Positions 36,180-46,622 of a DNA stretch of 64,000 bases are shown in pieces. Position 1 is the stretch's first letter. Every line of letters begins with the position of its first letter. Source of the DNA: Deltaproteobacteria bacterium (GTDB lineage: Bacteria > Myxococcota_A > Polyangia > Nannocystales > Nannocystaceae). A program made the translations under genes and the position numbers. The stretch spans positions 558,001 through 622,000 of the forward strand of contig JADJEE010000002.1 in the NCBI GenBank assembly GCA_016709225.1, in the 5' to 3' direction. Below the pieces are notes generated by a model. The model was not told the origin of the DNA, ran no database searches, and saw only the letters and a program-made list of their open reading frames with translations.

Positions 36180-36343
36180 GCAATGCGCTGCCGCACGCCC
36201 TCGGAGGTCATGGCGCAGCGGTCGGTGCCGCCGCACACCGACCGCGCGTCGGCTGATCGAGGCCCCGGCCCGCGGCCCGCAGGGCCGTGAGTCAGCCCAC
36301 TTCCTGGCCCGGGGCCGGCCCGACTTTCGTCGCTCGGCGGGGG

Positions 36344-36371
36344 TTGACCGGCCCGACGGCAAGACTATGCT
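36344..36371 (+). promoter_or_regulatory. Sigma-70-type promoter of groESL
   Basis: TTGACC (36344-36349) and TATGCT (36366-36371) are separated by 16 bases. The predicted start of transcription is near 36378, immediately before the CIRCE element. Confidence 0.65.
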
Positions 36372-36379
36372 CGCGCCGC

Positions 36380-36406
36380 CTGGCACTCGCCGAGGGCGAC
36401 TGCTAA
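36380..36406 (+). promoter_or_regulatory. CIRCE operator (HrcA site) of groESL
   Basis: CTGGCACTC, nine bases, GACTGCTAA. Against the consensus TTAGCACTC-N9-GAGTGCTAA it matches 15 of 18 positions with the exact spacer. Located at the predicted transcription start, 143 bases before groES, as usual for HrcA-repressed heat-shock operons. Confidence 0.8.
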
Positions 36407-36548
36407 CGCGCGGGATTCTCTGGCAGTTTCGCCCGAGACCGCGGTGGGGACCCATTGCCTTTCTCCCCCCTCGCCGCGCCGTTGGCCGCCGTCGACTTCG
36501 CCAAGGCGAACCCGCCGAACCACCTCACCTCCGAAGGAGCTCGTACCC

Positions 36549-36839
36549 ATGAAGATCCGTCCCCTCCACGACCGCCTGGTCGTCAAGCGCGTCGCCGAAG
36601 AGAGCAAGACCTCCGGCGGCCTGTTCATCCCCGACACCGCCAAGGAGAAGCCCGCGCGTGGCCTCGTGATCGCGGTCGGCGAGGGCAAGCGTGACGACGC
36701 CGGCAAGCGCATCGCGCTCGACGTCAAGGCCGGCGACGAGGTTCTGTTCGGCAAGTACGCCGGCACCGAGCTCAAGCTCGACGGCGAAGAGCACATCGTG
36801 CTGCGCGAGGACGAGATCCTCGCGGTCATCGAGAAGTAA
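36549..36839 (+). CDS. groES: Co-chaperonin GroES
   Basis: 96 residues, the standard length. It begins MKIRPLHDRLVVKR, has the mobile loop EESKTSGGLFIPDTAKEK and the roof and C-terminal strands HIVLREDEILAVIE. A good ribosome site (GAAGGAG) lies before the ATG. It caps the GroEL folding chamber. Followed by groEL after 33 bases in one operon under the CIRCE-controlled promoter. Confidence 0.98.
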   Translation: MKIRPLHDRLVVKRVAEESKTSGGLFIPDTAKEKPARGLVIAVGEGKRDDAGKRIALDVKAGDEVLFGKYAGTELKLDGEEHIVLREDEILAVIEK

Positions 36840-36872
36840 CCCCGCTTTCCCACCCACCGGAGATTCCAAGTC

Positions 36873-38510
<1,638 letters not shown>

Positions 38511-38574
38511 TCCCCGCCCGGTGAGCCTGCGCCGCGCGCCGAGAGGCGCAAGCGCAGGCCCCGTTCGAATGCGA

Positions 38575-38607
38575 CCCCCGTGCACTGCGAAGGTGCGCGG
38601 GGGTTTT
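38575..38607 (+). terminator. Rho-independent terminator of groESL
   Basis: CCCCCGTGCAC (38575-38585) pairs with GTGCGCGGGGG (38593-38603), one G-T wobble, with a 7-base loop and TTTT at 38604-38607. It lies 65 bases after groEL. Confidence 0.8.
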
Positions 38608-38708
38608 CGCGTCGTTGGGCACCGAGCGACGCCCGCGCGTGCGAGGGCGGCGCGCGCGGCCCAGAAATTCCCCATCGACGGGCGTCCTACCGCAAGCTCA
38701 TGGCTTGC

Positions 38709-41375
38709 ATGCGTGTCCGCCCACTCATCTCCGCCGTCCTTGCATCGCTCGCACTCACGGCCGTCGCGTGCGGTGGCGACGACGCACCCCGTAACGACGG
38801 CGATGCGACCGCGGGTAGCCTGACGCAGGGCATCGGCAGCAGCAGCGAGGGCACCGCCGGCACCACCGGCGACACAGCCGCCAGCAGCGGCGGCCAGGAC
38901 AGCACCGCGGGCGGCTGCGCGGCCACCTGTGAAGGCGTGTGCATCGACGAGCTGTGTTGCGCGCTCGAGTCGGCGTGCGGCGACGTGTGCTGCGGCGACG
39001 GCGACGTGTGCTCGTTCCAGCAGTGCGTCACGCCCGGCGCCACCTGCATCGACGCCAGCGAGTGCGAGGACGACGAGTACTGCGAGTACTCGCTGGGCGA
39101 GCCGGGCATGGGCGGCGGCATGGGCATGTGCCAGGGCGGCGAGGCGCTCGCGACCGGTAAGTGCCTGCCAGCGCCGCCGCTGTGCCCCGACGGCACGCCG
39201 CCGCCCGAGGGCGACGACATCGACTGTCTCCCCGTGTGCGAGGTGATCCCCGAGGGCGGCTTCGAGCCGACCGTGAAGTACCACTGGCCCGGCGGCGACT
39301 CGATGATGGCGCCGATGGTCATCCAGCTCGACGACGACAACTGCGACATGATCGTCGACGAGCGCGACATCCCCGAGATCGTGTTCGCGACCTTCGATGG
39401 CGGGGCGTACACCGTCAACGGCACGCTGCACGCGATCTCCATCGTCGAGGGTGTGGTGGTCGACAAGTGGGCCGTCAACCCGCAGTCGCCGCAGCTCAAC
39501 CCCGGGCTGTCGATCGCCACCGGCGACATCGACGGCGACCCCGGCAACGAGGTCGTCGGCTGCAGCGTGGACGGTCGCGCGATGGCGTTCGATCACGACG
39601 GCACGCTGCTGTGGGTCGCCAGCACCGCCAGCGGCTGCTTCATGCCGTCGATCGCCGACTTCGATCAGGACGGCTTCCCCGAGGTGCTCACCGAGGCGTC
39701 GATCTACGACGGCACCACCGGGCTCGAGAAGGCCGCGTTCGCCGGCCAGCAGACCACCTCGGCCGCCGACATGGACGGCGACGGCGTGCTCGAGGTGGTG
39801 GGCCCGCGCTACATCTTCGAGGCCGACGGCACGTTGCTCGCCGACGTCGGCATCGCCGGCTACCAGCATGCCATCGCCGACTTCGACCTCGACGGTGCGC
39901 CCGAGGTCGCGGCGATCAACCGCACCACCCACGAGCTCTACGTGTGGCGGTGGACGCCCGGCGTGGGCGTCGAGATGATCCGCGGCGGCATCGACATCAA
40001 CGACGGCCTGCCGCCGTGCAACGGCGGCAACGGTGGTGGACCGCCGACGGTCGCCGACTTCAACGGCGACGGCACGCCCGACGTCGGCGTCGCGGCCGGC
40101 GTCGGCTACACCGTCTTCGACGGCGAGCGCATCATGGATCCGACCGTCATGGTGCCGACCGACACCATCATCTGGCTCACGCCGGCGGTCGACTGCAGCT
40201 CGCGTGCGACCGGCAGCTCGGTGTTCGACTTCGACGGCGACGGCAAGGCCGAGGTGGTCTACGGCGACGAGCAGTACCTGCGCATCTACGACGGCTCGAC
40301 CGGCGCGGTGCTGTTCGAGACCTGCAACACCACCGGCACGCTGTGGGAGTACCCGATCATCACCGACGTCGACAGCGACGGACACGCCGACATCATCGCG
40401 GTGTCCAACAGCTACTCGTCGATCACCTGCCCCGCCGACGGCTCCAAGCAGCAGGGCGTGCGGGTGTTCGGCGACCTCGAGGGTCGTTGGGTGCGGACGC
40501 GGCGAGTGTGGAACCAGCACCACTATCACGTGACCAACATCGAAGAGGACGGCACCATCCCGCCCATCGAGAGCTCGAACTGGTTGGTGGACGGACTCAA
40601 CAACTTCCGCCAGAACGTGCAGCCCCAGGGCGAGTTCGCAGCGCCCGACCTCGTGGTTGCGGTGCTGCCGCTGTGCAGCCCCGAGGAATTCGGGATCACC
40701 GCGCGCGTGCGCAACATCGGCCTCGCCGCGGTGCCCGCGGGGGTCGTCGTCGGCTTCTACGACGGCGATCCCAGCGCCGGCGGCAACCTGCTCGGGACCG
40801 AGGTCACCACGAAATCGCTCTACCCCGCAGAGGCCGAGGACCTGGTGCTGGTGCTCGACCCGCCGCCGCAGTCGTTGGTCGACGGCAGCCAGGACGCGTG
40901 GGTGGTCGTCGACGACGGCATGCCCGCACACCCATGGACGCAGTGCCGCACCGACAACGATCGCGGCCACGGACCGGTGCCGTGCCAATTGCCGGCTGAT
41001 GGTCCGCCGGCGGATGGTCCGGCGACGCACGGCGCGGGCTGGTCAGCGCGGCGCCGTTGGCCCATGATGGCGCCCGCATGCGCATCGCTGCGGCACTCCG
41101 GATCCTCGGCGCGACGGGGTCTGTGCTCCTCGTCGCTGCCCACGGCGTGGCGTGTCTGCCCAACGGCTCGGCGTGCGATCGGCCGGCCGCCGCCTGCCCC
41201 GCGACGGGCAGCGCGACCGAGACCGGCAGCGACAGCGGCACCGCGACGACCGGCGGCAGCGCGACCACCCAGGCCGGGTCCACCCAGGACGGCAGCGGCG
41301 ACTCGGTCGACAGCAGCACCACCGAGGTGCTCGACTGCCACGGCGCGAGCCTGCGCGTGGCGACCTTCAACGTGA
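38709..41375 (+). CDS. FG-GAP/VCBS-repeat lipoprotein with run-on C-terminus
   Basis: The frame gives 888 residues from ATG 38709 (38700 possible). Signal with Cys in LTAVACGG, Ser/Thr/Gly linker, Cys-rich segment (about 75-190), then beta-propeller repeats with Asp-rich calcium loops: SIATGDIDGDPGNEVVG, SIADFDQDGFPEVL, AADMDGDGVLEVVG, VADFNGDGTPDVGVA, VFDFDGDGKAEVVYG. Homologous proteins normally end soon after the segment QCRTDNDRGHG, near 40985. Here no in-frame stop occurs until 41375, about 300 bases inside the next gene, so the last 120 residues are Arg/Pro/Ala-rich antisense-like sequence. A stop (TGA) exists in the neighbouring frame at 40997-40999. Confidence 0.8.
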   Translation: MRVRPLISAVLASLALTAVACGGDDAPRNDGDATAGSLTQGIGSSSEGTAGTTGDTAASSGGQDSTAGGCAATCEGVCIDELCCALESACGDVCCGDGDVCSFQQCVTPGATCIDASECEDDEYCEYSLGEPGMGGGMGMCQGGEALATGKCLPAPPLCPDGTPPPEGDDIDCLPVCEVIPEGGFEPTVKYHWPGGDSMMAPMVIQLDDDNCDMIVDERDIPEIVFATFDGGAYTVNGTLHAISIVEGVVVDKWAVNPQSPQLNPGLSIATGDIDGDPGNEVVGCSVDGRAMAFDHDGTLLWVASTASGCFMPSIADFDQDGFPEVLTEASIYDGTTGLEKAAFAGQQTTSAADMDGDGVLEVVGPRYIFEADGTLLADVGIAGYQHAIADFDLDGAPEVAAINRTTHELYVWRWTPGVGVEMIRGGIDINDGLPPCNGGNGGGPPTVADFNGDGTPDVGVAAGVGYTVFDGERIMDPTVMVPTDTIIWLTPAVDCSSRATGSSVFDFDGDGKAEVVYGDEQYLRIYDGSTGAVLFETCNTTGTLWEYPIITDVDSDGHADIIAVSNSYSSITCPADGSKQQGVRVFGDLEGRWVRTRRVWNQHHYHVTNIEEDGTIPPIESSNWLVDGLNNFRQNVQPQGEFAAPDLVVAVLPLCSPEEFGITARVRNIGLAAVPAGVVVGFYDGDPSAGGNLLGTEVTTKSLYPAEAEDLVLVLDPPPQSLVDGSQDAWVVVDDGMPAHPWTQCRTDNDRGHGPVPCQLPADGPPADGPATHGAGWSARRRWPMMAPACASLRHSGSSARRGLCSSSLPTAWRVCPTARRAIGRPPPAPRRAARPRPAATAAPRRPAAARPPRPGPPRTAAATRSTAAPPRCSTATARACAWRPST

Positions 41376-42259
41376 AGTCGGTCGGCTTCGAGGGCAGCGA
41401 CGAGTGGAATGCGCTCGGCTCGGTGCTCGCACGGCTACAGCCCGACGTGGTCTGCATCGAGGAGCTGGCTGACGGCGAGACCGCACCGCTGCGGGCGCTG
41501 ACGATGTCGCTGGGGTGGAGCGAGCCGATCCAGGCCGATCCGTCACCGGCGATCGGCGGCGAGCTACGCAACGCGTGCATGAGCCCCCACGCGATCTCGC
41601 GGATCGACTCCTACAGCGGCGAGGATCTCTCGAGCGACCAGCACGCCAACGACGTCGGCCGCGACTTCCTCGGCGTGCGCATCGTGATCGACGACTGCGC
41701 AATGGGGCTGCTGGCGGTGCACGCCAAGTCCGGCCAAGAAGATCTCGATCGATTCCGGCGGCAGGTCGAGTTCGAGCGCCTACGCCAGGCGATCGACGAC
41801 ATGCACGCGCGACACCCCGGTGAGCCGCTGGTCGTGATGGGTGACTTCAACGAGAACACCGACGACCCTTCGCTGGGCCAGGTCTTCGACGCACCGCCGG
41901 TGGGACTGCCGCGCTCGTACCGTCTGGGCAGCGACATCGCGCTGCCCATGACCTACGACCCGTTCACGACCGTGTCCAACGCCGGCCTCACCGCCATCGA
42001 CGCGACCCACGAGGACTCGTCCCGCATCGGCACCTGGGGTGTGAGCGCGGGATCGGACGGCGTGCGCATCGACTACATCTGGCTGGACGGCCCGCAGCTC
42101 GTGAACGCGATCGTCTACGACGCGTGCCGCGACGACGGCGTCGACGAGCCCCCCGCGGGGCAGTGGCTGGCGCTCGCGGGCGATCCCGTGCCGTGCGTCG
42201 CATCGGCGCTCGCCTCGGATCACCTGCCGGTGGTCGCCGACATCACCCTGCTCCCGTGA
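41078..42259 (+). CDS. Secreted endonuclease/exonuclease/phosphatase-family protein
   Basis: 393 residues from ATG 41078. The N-terminus has a hydrophobic signal ending VAAHGVAC (possible lipoprotein) and a Ser/Thr/Gly linker. The catalytic domain begins at about 88: LRVATFNVKSVGFEG, QPDVVCIEELAD, VVMGDFNENTDDPS, RIDYIWLDG and a final SDHLPVVADI. These are the Asn, Glu, Asp-x-Asn, Asp and His motifs of the DNase I/AP endonuclease fold. It could cleave extracellular nucleic acid or phosphodiester lipids; the substrate is not determined. The upstream lipoprotein frame runs into its first 300 bases. Confidence 0.82.
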   Translation: MRIAAALRILGATGSVLLVAAHGVACLPNGSACDRPAAACPATGSATETGSDSGTATTGGSATTQAGSTQDGSGDSVDSSTTEVLDCHGASLRVATFNVKSVGFEGSDEWNALGSVLARLQPDVVCIEELADGETAPLRALTMSLGWSEPIQADPSPAIGGELRNACMSPHAISRIDSYSGEDLSSDQHANDVGRDFLGVRIVIDDCAMGLLAVHAKSGQEDLDRFRRQVEFERLRQAIDDMHARHPGEPLVVMGDFNENTDDPSLGQVFDAPPVGLPRSYRLGSDIALPMTYDPFTTVSNAGLTAIDATHEDSSRIGTWGVSAGSDGVRIDYIWLDGPQLVNAIVYDACRDDGVDEPPAGQWLALAGDPVPCVASALASDHLPVVADITLLP

Positions 42260-42400
42260 CGAGCGGCGGCCGGCGCCCGAGCCCGCGGACCACATCGAGT
42301 CCACGGACCTCGCGGGGCCGCCCGCGCCGCGGGGCCGCGGCCGAGCCCCAGGCGGATCCCCTTGCCAGCGGCGCGCTCGCCCGCCAAGATCGCGGGCACG

Positions 42401-42868
42401 ATGAATCCGCTCCGCAGGCTCGAGTGTCGCGCATCCCTGCTGGCGCTGGCGATCGCCACCGCTGGCGCTTCGATCCACCTCGCCGTCGAGATCGCTGCGG
42501 ATGCCTACGCCAGCGACGAGCGCGTGGTGCCGGTGCGCTGCCCCGGGGCGCTCGAGGCCCTCGAGCGCGTGCGCCCGAGCGGTGCCGCGGCCGATCCATC
42601 GTACCTCGAAGCGGTCGAGCGACGCTGCCGAGCCGATGGTGCCGCGCGCTGTGACGTCAGCAACGTCGTGCCCCATGGCCGCGCGATCGAGGCCGTGCGC
42701 CCGCTGTTCGGCGACGAGGACGTCAACCACGTGTTCCTGCGCTTCTCGCCCGCACACCACCGCATCGTGTGGACGGTGACCGCCATCGAGGCCGGACTCA
42801 TCGCCGACGTCGACGCCTTCGAGGCCGATGTCGTCGAGTTCGCCGCCGAAGGCGTCACGACCAACTGA
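42401..42868 (+). CDS. Hypothetical protein with N-terminal membrane segment
   Basis: 155 residues from ATG 42401 (ATG 42362 possible). An N-terminal Arg-flanked hydrophobic stretch (SLLALAIATAGASIHLAVEI) suggests export or anchoring. The remaining part contains three Cys and reads NHVFLRFSPAHHRIVWTVTA. No family recognised. Convergent with the sigma-54 activator gene. Confidence 0.5.
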   Translation: MNPLRRLECRASLLALAIATAGASIHLAVEIAADAYASDERVVPVRCPGALEALERVRPSGAAADPSYLEAVERRCRADGAARCDVSNVVPHGRAIEAVRPLFGDEDVNHVFLRFSPAHHRIVWTVTAIEAGLIADVDAFEADVVEFAAEGVTTN

Positions 42869-42926
42869 GCTGCACCCGTGCGTGGCGCGGGGGCTCGCGC
42901 GCGTCCGTGACGACGCGCGCCATCCG

Positions 42927-44438
42927 TCACTCGTCGTCGTCGTCGTCGTCCGCGTCCTCGCGGTCTTTGCGAGGTCGCGGCAGGCCCAGCTTGCCGAGCT
43001 TGCTGGTCAGGGTCCGCCGCGCGATGCCGAGGATCTTCGCGGCGCGGGTCTGGTTGCCGCCGCAGGCCGCCAGCGCCGCCATGATGCGCTGACGCTCCTC
43101 CTCGTCGGGATCGCTGACGGCCGGCACCGCGGCGATCGGTGCAGCCGCGACGGCGGCGACCGGCGCCGCGGGCTCGACCCGCCCGTCGTGGATGCGACCG
43201 GAGCCGCGACCACCACGGGGGGAGTACGCCTCGGTGCGCATGTGCTCGGGCTGGATCACGCCGCCGGTCGCAAGCAGCACCGCACGGTTCACCGCGTTGC
43301 GGAGCTCGCGGATGTTGCCCGGCCAGCTGTGCTTCATCATCCACTCGACCGAGTCGCGCGAGAGCACCGGCTGGCTGCCGAACCCGGCCTGCTTGCAGGC
43401 CTCGGCGATGAAGCTGCGGGCGAGGCCCTGGATCTCGCCGGCGCGCTCGCGCAGCGGCGGGATCACCAGCGAGATGCCGTTCAAGCGGTAGAAGAGATCC
43501 TCGCGGAAGTTGCCGAGCTCGATCTCCTTCTCGAGGTTCTGGTTGGTCGCGGCGATGAAGCGCACGTCGACCTCGCGCGCGCGCAGGCTGCCGACGCGCA
43601 TGACCTGGCGCTCCTCGATCACGCGCAACAGCTTGGCCTGGGTCGACAGCGGCATCTCGCCCAGCTCGTCGAGGAAGACCGTGCCGCCGTCGGCGGTCTC
43701 GATGAGCCCGGGCTTGTTCTGCTGCGCACCGGTGAAGGCGCCCTTCTCGTAGCCGAACAGCTCGCTCTCGAACAGCGTCTCCGACAGCGACGCGCAGTTG
43801 AGCCCGAGGAAGGGCTTGCTGGCGCGCGGCGAGAAGCTGTGCAGCGTCCGCGCCATCACCTCTTTGCCCACGCCGGTCTCGCCCAGCAGCAGCACGTTGA
43901 TGTTGCTGCCGGCGATGCGGCGCGCCAGCTTGTAGATCCGATCCATCGGATCGTCGGGGCCGGTGAAGGTGCGGTCGGCCCCCTCTGCGCGTTCGAGCGC
44001 CGGCGGAACCCCGCGGGCGAACTCGGGCTGCACGATGACCACCGTCGAGCCGACCTCGATGGTGTCGCCGACCGAGATCGGCACCCGCTCGTTGGCGGGG
44101 ATGCGACTGCCGCGGACCAGCGTGCCGTTGCTCGACCCGAGGTCGCTGATGGCCAGGTTCGCGCCGACGTGCAACACCGCGTGGACCCGCGACATCAGCG
44201 GGTCGGGCATCTGGATGTCGGCGCTGTCCGAACGGCCCAGGCTCACGTCGCCGGTGCGGGGCAGCCGGTGCGCGGTGTGCTGGTTCTCGCCGATGACGAG
44301 CAAGCGGTACCCGCGGCTGAGGCCAGCCTCGATGTCCTGCGGCCGCAGCGTCGTGCGGTCGAGCTTGCCCTCCTCTTCGGGGGGATTGGCGCCCTGCTTG
44401 CCCACCGTTTCTGGCTCGGGATCGACCCCGACCATACC
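42927..44438 (-). CDS. Sigma-54-dependent activator with FHA domain
   Basis: About 503 residues from ATG 44438; GTG 44543 or ATG 44513 would add up to 35. An FHA domain (about 45-145) shows VSLGRSDSADIQM, SRVHAVLH and DLGSSNGTLVRG, binding phosphothreonine. The AAA+ domain follows with GETGVGKEVMA, the sigma-54 contact loop GAFTGA, GGTVFLDELGEM and the Arg finger region. A Fis-type helix-turn-helix ends it (GNQTRAAKILGIARRTLTSK) with an acidic poly-Asp tail. It activates RpoN promoters in response to a Ser/Thr kinase, a layout common in myxobacteria. The target genes are not visible. Confidence 0.9.
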   Translation of the reverse strand, partial: GMVGVDPEPETVGKQGANPPEEEGKLDRTTLRPQDIEAGLSRGYRLLVIGENQHTAHRLPRTGDVSLGRSDSADIQMPDPLMSRVHAVLHVGANLAISDLGSSNGTLVRGSRIPANERVPISVGDTIEVGSTVVIVQPEFARGVPPALERAEGADRTFTGPDDPMDRIYKLARRIAGSNINVLLLGETGVGKEVMARTLHSFSPRASKPFLGLNCASLSETLFESELFGYEKGAFTGAQQNKPGLIETADGGTVFLDELGEMPLSTQAKLLRVIEERQVMRVGSLRAREVDVRFIAATNQNLEKEIELGNFREDLFYRLNGISLVIPPLRERAGEIQGLARSFIAEACKQAGFGSQPVLSRDSVEWMMKHSWPGNIRELRNAVNRAVLLATGGVIQPEHMRTEAYSPRGGRGSGRIHDGRVEPAAPVAAVAAAPIAAVPAVSDPDEEERQRIMAALAACGGNQTRAAKILGIARRTLTSKLGKLGLPRPRKDREDADDDDDDE

Positions 44439-44603
44439 ACGGGAGCCGCGTCGGGGGCGGTGCACCACCACCGGTCCGCACGCGACCAGCGCAGGCGCCA
44501 AGGTGATCGTCATTCGGTTCGAATCGGCTTCCCTGCGTGCCACGTACGCCCCTTCCAGCCATCCACGCCCGCGCGTTGCGGGCGGTTCGGCGCCGCTCCG
44601 GCG

Positions 44604-44640
44604 AAAAAAAACCCGTGACCGCCACCATGGCGGCCACGGG
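44604..44640 (-). terminator. Rho-independent terminator for the minus-strand membrane protein gene
   Basis: CCCGTGACCGCC (44612-44623) pairs with GGCGGCCACGGG (44629-44640) with one mismatch and a 5-base loop. The A-run 44604-44611 becomes eight U on the minus-strand transcript. Confidence 0.85.
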
Positions 44641-44647
44641 TACGAGG

Positions 44648-44675
44648 AGCCCCGCGACCACCAAGACGCGGGGCT
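44648..44675 (-). other. Second hairpin next to the terminator
   Basis: AGCCCCGCG (44648-44656) and CGCGGGGCT (44667-44675) form a perfect 9-bp stem with a 10-base loop, between the gene stop and the U-tailed terminator. It may protect the transcript 3' end. Confidence 0.5.
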
Positions 44676-44690
44676 TCGCGGACGAGCGGA

Positions 44691-45116
44691 CTAGAAGATG
44701 AAGCTCGACACGAGCGACCAGACGCCCAGGCCCATCGCGATGAGACCGAGCACGCCCTGCTTCGGCGCGAGCTTGGTGATCATCAGGTCCATCTTGGCGA
44801 CCGCCTGGGGCTGCTTGATGAAGGTCTTGAGGACACCCACGCCGAGCAACAGACCCAGCGACACGAGGATCAGCGAAACCGCCACCCAGGTCACCCAGCC
44901 GATGATGCCGGCGACGCCCGAGCCGAGCAGGCCCATGTTGAGCACCGCCATGATGAGCCAGTAGACGCCCGTGAGCGCCGCGCCTGCGCCCATCCACCCC
45001 TGGTAGGGCGCGATCTTGGCAATGAGTTCCTTGGCGTCGGGCTTCTTCGCAATGATGAGATTGGAAGCGCCGAGCACACCAAGCAGGAAGAGCCACACAC
45101 TGAATCCGAGAGCCAT
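44691..45116 (-). CDS. Small four-helix membrane protein
   Basis: 141 residues from ATG 45116, which has a strong AAGGAG ribosome site. Hydrophobic segments at about 4-22, 45-65, 70-95 and 120-140 (GFSVWLFLLGVLGASNLII, TGVYWLIMAVLNMGLLG, VAVSLILVSLGLLLGVGVL, GLIAMGLGVWSLVSSFIF) suggest four inner-membrane helices joined by short Lys-rich loops. No known family. The good ribosome site and terminator suggest high, monocistronic expression. The region 45117-45382 holds no gene I can support. Confidence 0.72.
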   Translation of the reverse strand: MALGFSVWLFLLGVLGASNLIIAKKPDAKELIAKIAPYQGWMGAGAALTGVYWLIMAVLNMGLLGSGVAGIIGWVTWVAVSLILVSLGLLLGVGVLKTFIKQPQAVAKMDLMITKLAPKQGVLGLIAMGLGVWSLVSSFIF

Positions 45117-45382
45117 CGTCGTTCTCCTTGGTCGTTCAACTGGATGCGCGAGGCTCTGTCTTGTGACGCCCCGCCGAGGTTGACGTTGTTCGGTCCGGCC
45201 ACCGTCGTTCGTCTTCGCCGGCCTCGCTCCCCTGCATGAGCAAGCGCGGCGCCGACACCGGAGCCCAAGGATTCCAACGACTTCGATCCTGCACACGGGG
45301 GCCATTGCTCGACTTGAGCAAGCCGCGGCGCCAGTTGGGCAGGGGTGGCGATCGCAATGTGCCGCGAACGGCCACCCGGTTC

Positions 45383-46576
45383 CTACGTGGGAACGCGCAA
45401 GGCCCTGGTCTCGGTGTCGACGACGGCGTGCAGCTCGGGGATCTCGTCGGTGTGGTTGGACCAGTGCGGCGCGAAACGGAGCACGCCATCGGGGATCGCA
45501 CAGGCGACACCGCGGCGCTCGAGCGCCTGGTGGAGCGCGACGACGTCGACACCCGCGGGCGGCACGACCCCGAGGATGCCCGAGCGCGCCGACGGTTCAC
45601 GGGCGCGGAGGCTGGTGAACCCGCACGCGCACAGCTGCGCCTCCGCGGCGTCGATCCAACCCTGCACGTGATCGAAGATCGCCGGCACGCCGAGCTCGAG
45701 CAGGATGTCGATCGCGGCGACCAGCCCCGGCACCAACGCGATGGCACTGCCGCCGTCCTCGACGAAGTCGGCACGCCGACGAATGGCCCGGTCGTAGCGC
45801 AGGTGGCCGGGACCCGCGAGCAGGAACGACGCGGCGTCCTCGTGGCTGGTCCAACCCGCCAGCCGCGGCTCGAGCTGCGCCATCGCGTGCTCGCGGATCG
45901 CCAAGAAGCCGATCCCCATCGCGCCGCCGAGCCACTTGTGGCCGCCGCAGGCGAGCGCGTCGATGCCCTCGGCCTGGCAGTCGATCGGCACCACACCGCA
46001 GGCCTGGATCGCGTCGACCGCCAGCAGTGCGCCGTGGCGATGGCACACCTCGGCCATGCGCGCCAGCGGCATGCGCAACCCGCTGCTGAACTGCACCGCC
46101 GAGACCGCGACCGCGAGCACGCCCCCCTGCGCCAGCGCGCGCTCGAGCGCCGCGAGGCCCTCGTCGACCGCGTCGAACCATGGGCGCAGCGGCAACATCG
46201 TCACGCTGCCACCGGCCATCGCGGCGGCCTGCTGCCACGGCGTGACGTTGGCCGGGAACTCGCCCTCGAAGCCGATCACGCGCGCGCCGGGGCGCCAGCG
46301 CAGCCCGAACGCGATCGCCCGCACCCCCGTGGTGGTGTTGGGCACCAGGCCGATCTCGTCGGGGCGCACGCCGACCAGCCGCGCGGCGCGTTCACGCAGT
46401 GCATCGCGGGCCGACAGCAGGCCCCATCCCGCCGCGGCGCCCTGCGCTTCGAGCGTGGCGATGGCCCCGTCGATCGCCGCCCGCACCGGAGCCGACAGCG
46501 GCGACATGCCGGCGAAGTTGGCGTAGACGGGCACACGGAGCAACGGATGCGAGGAGCGATCACCCAGGCGCGGCAT
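45383..46576 (-). CDS. Aminotransferase class V-fold PLP enzyme
   Basis: 397 residues, cytoplasmic. The fold-type I features are present: PNTTTGVRAIAFGLRW, LLAVDAIQACGVVPID (PLP-binding Asp and Gln) and Lys214 in CGGHKWLGGAMG, which would form the Schiff base. The family covers cysteine desulfurases, kynureninases and isopenicillin-N epimerase-like enzymes; I cannot choose. There are no iron-sulfur genes next to it. The start at ATG 46576 fits the family length. Confidence 0.82.
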   Translation of the reverse strand: MPRLGDRSSHPLLRVPVYANFAGMSPLSAPVRAAIDGAIATLEAQGAAAGWGLLSARDALRERAARLVGVRPDEIGLVPNTTTGVRAIAFGLRWRPGARVIGFEGEFPANVTPWQQAAAMAGGSVTMLPLRPWFDAVDEGLAALERALAQGGVLAVAVSAVQFSSGLRMPLARMAEVCHRHGALLAVDAIQACGVVPIDCQAEGIDALACGGHKWLGGAMGIGFLAIREHAMAQLEPRLAGWTSHEDAASFLLAGPGHLRYDRAIRRRADFVEDGGSAIALVPGLVAAIDILLELGVPAIFDHVQGWIDAAEAQLCACGFTSLRAREPSARSGILGVVPPAGVDVVALHQALERRGVACAIPDGVLRFAPHWSNHTDEIPELHAVVDTETRALRVPT

Positions 46577-46622
46577 GCTGCGCGGGACGATAGCAGGCGC
46601 CGCGCGGCGGTTGCAGCCCGCG

